A DNA stretch of 10,406 nt, from contig CAJGDA010000048.1 of NCBI GenBank assembly GCA_904501935.1, forward strand, positions 1 to 10,406. The letters run 5' to 3'. Of the stretch, positions 1 to 4,794 are shown piece by piece. Numbering within the stretch: the stretch's first letter is position 1; the number at the start of each line of letters is the position of its first letter. The notes under the pieces are model-generated. The model saw only the letters and a program-made list of their open reading frames with translations. It searched no databases and was not told the origin of the DNA. The stretch comes from an uncultured Methanobrevibacter sp. GTDB lineage: Archaea > Methanobacteriota > Methanobacteria > Methanobacteriales > Methanobacteriaceae. A program made the translations under genes and the position numbers.

Positions 1-186
1 ATAGGAATATTGAAAATTATCTTATTCTCAATTGTAGTATGGATTCTTTTGTTTGTTTATGCTGCACTTTTAGGAATAGTAACAGTTGTTCCAGTCATTG
101 GTACAGTATTAACCGACATCATTCTTGGTGCATTCATTTTCATATTCTTCAATTATGGTATAGGTTTATTGTATTCAGATATATAA
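1..186 (+). CDS. C-terminal fragment of a multi-pass membrane protein (possibly DUF4013)
   Basis: Frame 1 is open from the window edge to a TAA at 184-186 and gives 61 residues. They are almost wholly hydrophobic: two membrane-spanning stretches (about residues 5-29 and 31-53) with a Pro-Ile-Gly turn between them, then a tail ending FNYGIGLLYSDI. This is the end of an integral membrane protein whose start lies left of the window. A tail of the form 'FxxxxGLLY' is seen in DUF4013 proteins, which are common in Methanobacteriales, but that is a weak resemblance and no function can be given. A T-rich stretch follows within 15 nt of the stop. Confidence 0.55.
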   Translation: MGILKIILFSIVVWILLFVYAALLGIVTVVPVIGTVLTDIILGAFIFIFFNYGIGLLYSDI

Positions 187-195
187 CATTCCTAT

Positions 196-212
196 TCTCT
201 TTTTTTATTTTT
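196..212 (+). terminator. T-run terminator after the first membrane protein
   Basis: A run of seven T (200-206), one A and five more T begins 14 nt after the stop at 186. There is no stem before it. Archaeal RNA polymerase stops at such oligo-U tracts without a hairpin, so this is the likely end of the upstream transcript. Confidence 0.5.
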
Positions 213-315
213 GGCTTTGTAGAAATCATATTCACACTTTTAGCAGCAATGCCTTCCAATAGTATCAGAGAATAAAAAATATAATAATTAAACATATATA
301 ACATTATATGAATTT

Positions 316-324
316 AAAAAAAAA
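316..324 (+). repeat. Run of nine A that breaks the N-terminus of the next gene
   Basis: Nine A residues lie 6 nt after an ATG at 308. From this ATG the frame reads M-N-L-K-K-N-Q and stops at TAG 329-331. With eight A it would read MNLKKINRYVVYLISLFM and join the membrane protein frame at 360 without a gap. The run is therefore the site of a one-base slip: a read error, a phase-variable tract, or a true inactivating change. Confidence 0.6.
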
Positions 325-359
325 TCAATAGATATGTTGTATATTTAATTTCACTGTTT

Positions 360-956
360 ATGATATCATTGGGAGCATCCCTATCCATTAAAGCTAATTT
401 GGGAACTTCTCCTTTAATATGCATACCTTATGTTAGCAGTCTGATTGTAAATATCAGCGTTGGAAGTGCTTGTTTTATCTTTAACATCATATTGATTGCA
501 GTTCAGGTTATCCTTTTGCGAAGCGGCTTTGAAAAAAGGCAATACCTGCAGATTGTCATCGGAACAATATATTCAGTATTCATGGATTTCACATTGATGC
601 TGATTAACTTCATCAATCCAGCGAATTATCTCTCTCAAATTGCAGTGCTTTTAGCAAGCTGCATTGTAATGGCATTTGGAGTGTTGCTTGAAATTAAAAC
701 TGAGGTCGTTTATCTTCCTGGAGACGGATTTATTGTCGCAATAGCTGAAGTATTGAAAAAGGAGTTTGGCAAAATCAAGCCTTACTGTGATGTCTCATTC
801 GTAGTGATAGCTGCAGTCCTGTCCATCGTGTTTTTGGACTATCTTGCGGGAGTTCGTGAGGGAACGTTAATTTCAGCCATAATTATCGGGCCAATAGTCA
901 GATTATTTAAAAAATACTGTGGAAACTATGTTGACATGATAATTTCCAAAAGTTGA
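360..956 (+). CDS. YczE/DUF6198-like integral membrane protein, N-terminus probably frameshifted
   Basis: The readable protein has 198 residues and about five or six membrane segments (roughly 17-31, 36-54, 62-84, 91-112, 143-162, 168-183). The LSIKANLGTSP motif (residues 8-18), the glycine-rich LPGDGF turn (119-124) and GVREGTLISA (164-173) fit the YczE/YitT-related family (COG2364, DUF6198). Members are uncharacterised and are often called transporters only by inference. ATG 360 is the first in-frame Met, but the same frame is open back to 318 and encodes KKINRYVVYLISLF, the first membrane helix expected for this family. No standard start lies in that part; the ATG at 308 is in another frame because of the A9 run. 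The gene is thus either 215 residues with a one-base error, phase-variable, or shortened. Start confidence is low, family confidence moderate. Confidence 0.7.
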   Translation: MISLGASLSIKANLGTSPLICIPYVSSLIVNISVGSACFIFNIILIAVQVILLRSGFEKRQYLQIVIGTIYSVFMDFTLMLINFINPANYLSQIAVLLASCIVMAFGVLLEIKTEVVYLPGDGFIVAIAEVLKKEFGKIKPYCDVSFVVIAAVLSIVFLDYLAGVREGTLISAIIIGPIVRLFKKYCGNYVDMIISKS

Positions 957-958
957 AC

Positions 959-982
959 CTCTCCGGCTTGTAGAAGCCAGAG
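959..982 (+). terminator. Small hairpin after the YczE-like gene
   Basis: CTCT (959-962) pairs with AGAG (979-982) and GGCTT (965-969) with AAGCC (974-978), leaving CC bulged and a GTAG loop. It starts 3 nt after the stop. No T-run follows directly; the nearest is at 1019-1030. It may protect the 3' end or assist termination at that T-rich stretch. Confidence 0.35.
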
Positions 983-1052
983 AATTCTTGCACAATAATG
1001 TTAAATAATGCCGTATTCACTTTATTTTTAATTAAAAGAAAAAATGGATATG

Positions 1053-1104
1053 ATTAAGACAAAATAACTTTTATTAATTATCCTCATAAAAGAACTGTCT
1101 TAAT
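1053..1104 (-). terminator. Long two-part stem-loop ending the sulfurtransferase transcript
   Basis: ATTAAGACA (1053-1061) is complementary to TGTCTTAAT (1096-1104), and inside it CTTTTAT (1068-1074) pairs with ATAAAAG (1086-1092). The 16 paired bases begin 7 nt after the minus-strand stop at 1111. On the minus strand the stem is followed by a T-rich stretch (complement of 1035-1046, with a six-T run). This is the likely end of the 1111-2118 transcript and resembles an intrinsic terminator more than the usual bare archaeal T-run. Confidence 0.55.
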
Positions 1105-1110
1105 TTCCGC

Positions 1111-2118
1111 CTAAATAAATAAGCTCATATCACTTTGTTCTCCAGAACCGATGAACGTTGCAACACCTCCAAGTTCAACACCATCAATGAGCTCTTCCTG
1201 ATGTATCCCCATTATATCCATTGACATTTGACATGCCACAATACGAACACCATGAGATTTTGCACTTTCAATTAACTCTTCCAAAGACAATATTCCTTTT
1301 TGATCCATAATTGACCTTATCATCTTTGCACCAGCCCCACACATATTCATTCTTGACAATCCTAACTTTTTGGTGCCTCTTGGCATCATGAATCCGAATG
1401 CCTTTTCAATGATTGTCTTTTTAACGCTTACCTTTTCAGGCTTCCTTAAGATATTCAATCCCCAAAAGGTGAAAAACATGGTAACGTTTCTTCCCATTGA
1501 AGCAGCACCATTGGCAATTATAAAAGCAGCTATCGTTTTATCCAAATCGCCACTGAATACCACAAAGGTTTTGTCATTGTCTTTTGGAATTTCTGGAACG
1601 CTTTGCTTTACAATCGATGCTTTTATAATCCCATCCTTAATTTCCAAGGATTCCAAATTGTTTCCAGTTCGATCACACCAAATCTTAACATCAGATGCAA
1701 ATGCATCCTCATCAGATTCGACATGTATCTTTTGACCAGTCTCAATTTCGTTAATGGTATCTGCAATCTGGATTATTGGACCCGGACACATTTGACCTTT
1801 GACGTCGAGTTCGATTGCATCAAGATTATTGATATATTCCTGATATTGCTTAAAGCCTCCTTCAAGGCTAAATGCATCATAACCAAGTGAGTTTAACTCA
1901 TCAGTTGCTTCATCACTTCTATCACCGGTTTTACAATATACAATTATTTGCTTTGTTTTGTCTAGCTTTTCCAAATTGTATGAAAGTTCCTGCTTTGGAA
2001 TATTAATTGAATTTTCGATTTTACCCAATATTAACTCCTCATCATCCCTTACATCAACAATTTGAATTTTCTGTTTGTTTTTTTCTAAAAATTCTTCCGC
2101 ATTTATAGTTTTTGCCAT
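1111..2118 (-). CDS. Rhodanese-TusA-DsrE2 three-domain sulfurtransferase
   Basis: This 335-residue soluble protein joins three sulfur-carrier domains. Residues 1-95 form a rhodanese domain with active-site loop CKTGDRS (Cys62). Residues 100-170 form a TusA/SirA domain with the CPGPI motif (Cys111). Residues 183-335 form a DsrE2 (COG2210, peroxiredoxin-like DsrE) domain with FFTFWGLNIL, Cys260 and Cys296 in ACQMSMDIMG. Such domains pass persulfide sulfur between cysteines, so a relay from an unknown donor to a sulfur-using enzyme is likely. In many bacteria the same trio is fused to a CoA-disulfide reductase-like flavoprotein, which is absent here. I chose Met at 2118 because GAAGTGATG lies just upstream of it; a longer frame from 2178 would begin inside the operator repeat. 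The gene is transcribed away from the PLP enzyme and shares a paired operator with it. The physiological donor and acceptor cannot be told from sequence. Confidence 0.9.
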   Translation of the reverse strand: MAKTINAEEFLEKNKQKIQIVDVRDDEELILGKIENSINIPKQELSYNLEKLDKTKQIIVYCKTGDRSDEATDELNSLGYDAFSLEGGFKQYQEYINNLDAIELDVKGQMCPGPIIQIADTINEIETGQKIHVESDEDAFASDVKIWCDRTGNNLESLEIKDGIIKASIVKQSVPEIPKDNDKTFVVFSGDLDKTIAAFIIANGAASMGRNVTMFFTFWGLNILRKPEKVSVKKTIIEKAFGFMMPRGTKKLGLSRMNMCGAGAKMIRSIMDQKGILSLEELIESAKSHGVRIVACQMSMDIMGIHQEELIDGVELGGVATFIGSGEQSDMSLFI

Positions 2119-2167
2119 TTTCATCACTTCTTTAGTTTCGCCCGAGCAATGAAAAAGATAATATGCA

Positions 2168-2186
2168 AAATATAACAATAGTTATT
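2168..2186 (-). promoter_or_regulatory. Promoter and operator copy 1 for the sulfurtransferase gene
   Basis: On the minus strand TTATATTT (2175-2168) is a plausible TATA box, placing transcription start near 2145, about 27 nt before the ATG at 2118. The plus-strand sequence TATAACAATAGTTATT (2171-2186) is an inverted repeat, ATAAC-AATA-GTTAT, overlapping this box. The same 15-mer recurs at 2238-2252. A protein bound here would block TBP, so repression is the simplest reading. Promoter and operator roles are inferred. Confidence 0.5.
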
Positions 2187-2216
2187 TTTTCATCAAATAG
2201 ATATTTACAACTAAAC

Positions 2217-2224
2217 TATATAAA
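2217..2224 (+). promoter_or_regulatory. TATA box of the PLP enzyme gene
   Basis: TATATAAA is a strong archaeal TATA box. Transcription would begin about 25 nt downstream, near 2245, inside operator copy 2, leaving a leader of roughly 55 nt before the start at 2301. Confidence 0.6.
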
Positions 2225-2237
2225 CATTATGTAGAAA

Positions 2238-2253
2238 TATAACAATAGTTATA
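2238..2253 (+). promoter_or_regulatory. Operator copy 2, over the PLP gene transcription start
   Basis: TATAACAATAGTTATA is a full inverted repeat (TATAAC-AATA-GTTATA), identical over 15 bases to copy 1 and 67 nt from it. It covers the start predicted from the TATA box at 2217. Exact duplication in one divergent intergenic region is unlikely by chance even in AT-rich DNA, since the shared core includes C and G at fixed places. Confidence 0.55.
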
Positions 2254-2300
2254 TATTGTAAATTTCAAAATAATGTACAATTAAATTTCAGGTAATGACT

Positions 2301-3497
2301 ATGAAAAAAAGAGAATATGGAAAAGAACTTGGATTTCAAACCCGTGCAGTACACACAGGAAACGATGTTGACAGAGAAACTAATGCAATTAAACGCCCCA
2401 TAACAATGGGAAACAGTTATGAATTGCCATATGACCCCACCAACATTAACTGGAGCAGTGCAGATAAGACATTATACACTAGAAATGGAGGCTCCAATCA
2501 AAAATATCTTGAAGAGAAAATAGCTAACCTAGAAAATGGTGAAGATGCAATAGTCCTTGCAAGTGGAGTGGGAGCGCTTTCAGGATTATTTTTTTCCCTT
2601 CTCTCATCAGGGGACCATGTAGTATTTTCAAATGTGACCTATATTGCAGCATACCGACTTCTAAACGAATTATTCAATGAAAAATTTAAAGTAAACACCA
2701 CTATTGTTGATACAACAGATATTGAAGAGCTAAAAAAGGCAATTACAAATAAAACAAAACTAGTTCATATAGAAACCCCCGGAAATCCTACAATAGGAAT
2801 ATCCGACATTTCTAAAATTGCAGAAATTGCTCATGAACATGGAGCACTGCTCAGCGTAGACAATACTTTTGCATCTCCATTTAATCAACGACCCCTTGAA
2901 TTAGGTGCAGATTACGTGATTGAAAGCCTAACCAAATACATTAACGGACATGGCGACTCAATGGGAGGAGCAATCATAGCAAATCAAAAAGAACTTTTAA
3001 CCCCCATAAGAGAGCAATCCCAAGTTAATTTAGGAGCGACAATAAGTCCATTCAATGCATGGCTGATAATGAGAGGATCAGTGACACTGCCCTTGAGAAT
3101 GAAAGCCCATAATGAAAATGCACAAAAAGTGGCTGAATGGCTGGAATCCCAGAAAAATGTAAGTTTCGTATCATATCCAGGACTTGAATCAAACAAAGGA
3201 TATGAAATTGCTAAAAAACAAATGATAAACGGATATGGGGGAATGATAGCGTTTGGATTGAAAGCCAGTCACGAGAAACACAATGAATTCGTAAGCCATT
3301 TAAAAATCATAACATCTGCGGTTTCATTGGGTCATGATGAAAGCCTGATAGTATTCATCGGAGAAGACGATGAAAGGCAATATTTATATCCCGAAGAATT
3401 CCACAATGGATTTTTCAGATTTTCAGTTGGAATAGAAGATGTGGAAGACATTATAGAGGATTTGCGTCAGGCTTTAGAAAAATCAGAACTGTTATAA
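2301..3497 (+). CDS. Trans-sulfuration-family PLP enzyme (O-acetylhomoserine sulfhydrylase / methionine gamma-lyase-like)
   Basis: This 398-residue protein is a full-length fold-type I PLP enzyme of the Cys/Met metabolism family (cystathionine synthase/lyase, methionine gamma-lyase, O-acylhomoserine sulfhydrylase). Visible features are the YTR phosphate-binding motif (Tyr59, Arg61), SGVGAL (88-93), the PLP-stacking Tyr114, Asp187 in VDNTFASP, the Schiff-base Lys212 in SLTKYINGHGD and Arg373 in FRFSVGIED, which binds the substrate carboxylate. GHGD and SLGHDESL resemble sulfhydrylases and methionine lyases more than cystathionine lyases. The usual N-P-T after YTR is replaced by G-S-N, which is odd. 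It probably makes or breaks a C-S bond of homocysteine, cysteine or methionine; substrate is undecided. An ATG at 2295 is in frame, but AGGT (2290-2293) is too close to it and well spaced for 2301. The 3' end overlaps the convergent UPF0280 gene. Confidence 0.9.
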   Translation: MKKREYGKELGFQTRAVHTGNDVDRETNAIKRPITMGNSYELPYDPTNINWSSADKTLYTRNGGSNQKYLEEKIANLENGEDAIVLASGVGALSGLFFSLLSSGDHVVFSNVTYIAAYRLLNELFNEKFKVNTTIVDTTDIEELKKAITNKTKLVHIETPGNPTIGISDISKIAEIAHEHGALLSVDNTFASPFNQRPLELGADYVIESLTKYINGHGDSMGGAIIANQKELLTPIREQSQVNLGATISPFNAWLIMRGSVTLPLRMKAHNENAQKVAEWLESQKNVSFVSYPGLESNKGYEIAKKQMINGYGGMIAFGLKASHEKHNEFVSHLKIITSAVSLGHDESLIVFIGEDDERQYLYPEEFHNGFFRFSVGIEDVEDIIEDLRQALEKSELL

Positions 3498-4208
3498 TTT
3501 AACTTTAAACTCAGGCGTTTCTACAATCTTTGGAAGCCTTCCAACAGTACCGACATTATCCTGGGATATAATTAAAATGCCTTCAAAAAACTCCCTAAAA
3601 CGCTCTGCAGTCTCAATGGCATTAGTTACTTTATCTTCAGATGTTTCACCATAAACATCATTGGCTATTCTGGTTGCAAGCCCATCTGCAAGAGAAGGAC
3701 TTTTGCTAATTACTGTAACACTATCAGCTTGACCAAAACTAATTGAATGGCCAATTTTTCCTGAAGATGTACATACACCCAAAGGCTTTTTTCGTGACTT
3801 GAATTCAAAACCAATCCTATTTCCAAAAACCTCATTATTAGAATAAATACCACATATTATTTTTTCATCGTTTATAAAAGCAATATCGCCACCATTTTCA
3901 ACGATGGAATATTTTGAGCCATTTTCAATTAAATAATTTAAGCTTAACTCCGAAATGGTTCCCGCAACACAGGCCATCGGACCAACATCCGAATAGGTTG
4001 ATGACTCATACATCCTTTCAACTATTGGAGGCAAATCTTTTGAATCTGATTTGGTCGGTTCCAATGATATTAAAAAATCCTGATTTCTTGAAATGTACTG
4101 TTTCAAATCGTATCTTATCTTATAAATAAATCTTTTTAACTCATGATCTTTTAAGTCCGTCTTAAGACGGATATGTGTTTCTTCCATATCAATTTCTTCA
4201 GAATACAT
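3492..4208 (-). CDS. UPF0280/COG2122 ApbE-like protein, linked to homocysteine synthesis
   Basis: This 238-residue protein has the conserved blocks of UPF0280 (COG2122), a distant relative of the ApbE flavin transferase fold: DVGPMACVAGT (74-84), VENGGDIA (103-110), CTSSGKIGHSISFGQAD (146-162) and LADGLATRIAND (173-184). No signal peptide or lipobox is seen, unlike typical secreted ApbE, so it should act in the cytoplasm. In Methanosarcina acetivorans a COG2122 protein has been implicated in homocysteine formation together with COG1900 and NIL-ferredoxin proteins; its reaction is not established. The start at 4208 lies about 26 nt from the TATA-like CTTATAAT, suggesting a leaderless mRNA. Met8 is a possible alternative start. 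Its stop is nested with that of the PLP gene (6-nt convergent overlap), leaving no room for separate terminators. Confidence 0.85.
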   Translation of the reverse strand: MYSEEIDMEETHIRLKTDLKDHELKRFIYKIRYDLKQYISRNQDFLISLEPTKSDSKDLPPIVERMYESSTYSDVGPMACVAGTISELSLNYLIENGSKYSIVENGGDIAFINDEKIICGIYSNNEVFGNRIGFEFKSRKKPLGVCTSSGKIGHSISFGQADSVTVISKSPSLADGLATRIANDVYGETSEDKVTNAIETAERFREFFEGILIISQDNVGTVGRLPKIVETPEFKVKL

Positions 4209-4215
4209 AATCTTA

Positions 4216-4231
4216 TATTACAATTGTAATC
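4216..4231 (-). promoter_or_regulatory. Operator copy 3, between TATA box and start of the UPF0280 gene
   Basis: ATTACAATTGTAAT (4217-4230) is a perfect 14-bp palindrome. With its flanks, TATTACAATTGTAATC fits the same TATnAC-AATw-GTnAT pattern as copies 1, 2 and 4. It lies 8 nt upstream of the ATG and directly downstream of the TATA box, where a bound protein would block initiation. Confidence 0.5.
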
Positions 4232-4239
4232 ATTATAAG
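4232..4239 (-). promoter_or_regulatory. TATA box of the UPF0280 gene
   Basis: CTTATAAT on the minus strand (complement of 4232-4239) is preceded by mixed A/T sequence. A start about 25 nt downstream falls at the ATG (4208), which predicts a leaderless transcript. Confidence 0.45.
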
Positions 4240-4353
4240 TAATTTGCCACTAAAAGAAAAAAATAGATTACATTACACTAAAAAGACAAATAAATAATGA
4301 TGATTATTATTTTTAACAAATAAGAAATGTGAATTATTTTTAGCAATATTATA

Positions 4354-4386
4354 GCCGTTATTTTTCTAAGATACAAATATAACGGC
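4354..4386. repeat. 8-bp inverted repeat upstream of the operon promoter
   Basis: GCCGTTAT (4354-4361) and ATAACGGC (4379-4386) are exact inverses with a 17-nt spacer, the only GC-rich element in a very AT-rich stretch. It sits 37 nt upstream of the proximal TATA box. It may bind an activator or form a hairpin; its arms also contain the ATAAC/GTTAT half-site of the operator. Confidence 0.4.
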
Positions 4387-4422
4387 CTTTTATAACACTT
4401 TAAATATTGAAATTAAAAAACA

Positions 4423-4430
4423 TTTAAATA
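4423..4430 (+). promoter_or_regulatory. TATA box of the COG1900-hdrCBA operon
   Basis: TTTAAATA with A-rich sequence before it is a good archaeal TATA box. A start about 25 nt on, near 4450, falls inside operator copy 4, the same geometry as at the PLP gene. A second copy of the element at 4399-4406 could be an alternative. Confidence 0.5.
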
Positions 4431-4444
4431 TTATGAAAACTCGA

Positions 4445-4460
4445 TATAACAATTGTGATA
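4445..4460 (+). promoter_or_regulatory. Operator copy 4, over the operon transcription start
   Basis: TATAACAATTGTGATA matches the pattern of the other three copies, with GTGATA in the right half-site. It covers the transcription start expected from the TATA box at 4423. Confidence 0.5.
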
Positions 4461-4474
4461 TTAATTAATATCAC
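4455..4474. promoter_or_regulatory. Perfect 20-bp palindrome overlapping operator copy 4
   Basis: GTGATATTAATTAATATCAC is its own reverse complement over all 20 bases. Its first six bases are also the right half of operator copy 4. It could be a second protein site, or make the start region a compound site. Confidence 0.5.
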
Positions 4475-4486
4475 CTAAACAAAAAA

Positions 4487-4743
4487 TGGATTTTTACTAA
4501 AAAACTGTGAAAATCCAGGCAGGCCTTGAAAAAATTTAAACTCCTCCAAAAAATCTGAAAAATAACATATCATATTGAAAATCGGACAAAAAAGTGAAAT
4601 TGATTAAATTACTTATTGCTTTGTGAATGTAATTGATTTTACATCGCAAAGACTTAGTCCATTTCATCCCAATAGGAAACAAACTAAACTCGGGCAAACG
4701 TTTCCAGTGATGATATTATTTCTTTAAAGACTTATCAAGTCTT
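4487..4743 (+). ncRNA. Structured 5' leader of the COG1900-hdr operon (candidate cis-regulatory RNA)
   Basis: If transcription begins near 4450 the leader is about 340 nt. It can form four hairpins: TGGATTTT/AAAATCCA (4487-4494, 4510-4517); CTTTG(TG)ATGTAA/TTACAT(CG)CAAAG (4619-4651, 13 pairs with one G-T and a bulged A); GGAAAC/GTTTCC (4675-4680, 4700-4705); and AAGACTT/AAGTCTT (4727-4733, 4737-4743). The part from 4640 on is richer in G and C than the rest of the intergenic DNA. It matches no riboswitch class I know; a regulatory role is an inference. Confidence 0.35.
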
Positions 4744-4755
4744 AGAGGAGAACTA

Positions 4756-4794
4756 TTGGAAAATAAACATAAGTTTAGGAAGGTAGTGAAATGA
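4756..4794 (+). CDS. Possible 12-codon leader peptide overlapping the COG1900 gene
   Basis: TTG at 4756, 5 nt after a clean GAGGAG (4745-4750), opens MENKHKFRKVVK and ends at TGA 4792-4794, which overlaps the ATG of the next gene as ATGA. The purine-rich SD follows directly on the 4727-4743 hairpin. ATGA overlaps recur in this operon and suggest translational coupling. The peptide is basic and has no Cys or Met, so attenuation by those codons is unlikely. It may be fortuitous. Confidence 0.25.
   Translation: MENKHKFRKVVK

Larger units (their letters stand above)
4209..4790. other. 582-nt intergenic control region between the UPF0280 gene and the COG1900-hdr operon
   Basis: No gene longer than a dozen codons is convincing here. 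From left to right it holds the UPF0280 promoter with operator copy 3 (4216-4239) and an AT-rich stretch. Next are an 8-bp inverted repeat GCCGTTAT/ATAACGGC (4354-4361 and 4379-4386) and two copies of TTTAAATATT (4399-4408, 4423-4432). Operator copy 4 fused to a 20-bp palindrome follows (4445-4474). The last part is the presumed leader with hairpins at 4487-4517, 4619-4651, 4675-4705 and 4727-4743. A 12-codon TTG-initiated frame (4756-4794) overlaps the next gene. Confidence 0.6.

Noticed and set aside
39..275. Reading frame of 78 codons on the plus strand
   Set aside because: It overlaps the membrane-protein tail in another frame, has an odd Cys/His/Ser-rich composition and runs through the T-run terminator.
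1370..1890. Plus-strand frames opposite the sulfurtransferase
   Set aside because: They are antisense to well-conserved rhodanese, TusA and DsrE2 motifs and have no SD or recognisable domain.
2119..2178. N-terminal extension of the sulfurtransferase to an ATG at 2178
   Set aside because: That ATG sits inside the operator repeat and TATA region, the extra 20 residues resemble nothing in rhodaneses, and 2118 has a suitable GTGAT sequence upstream.
4486..4500. ATG at 4486 as the start of a leader peptide
   Set aside because: It opens only four codons (MDFY) before TAA and has no SD sequence.
4707..4713. GTGATGA as the C box of a C/D guide RNA in the leader
   Set aside because: No CTGA D box or internal D'/C' pair is found at a sensible distance downstream.
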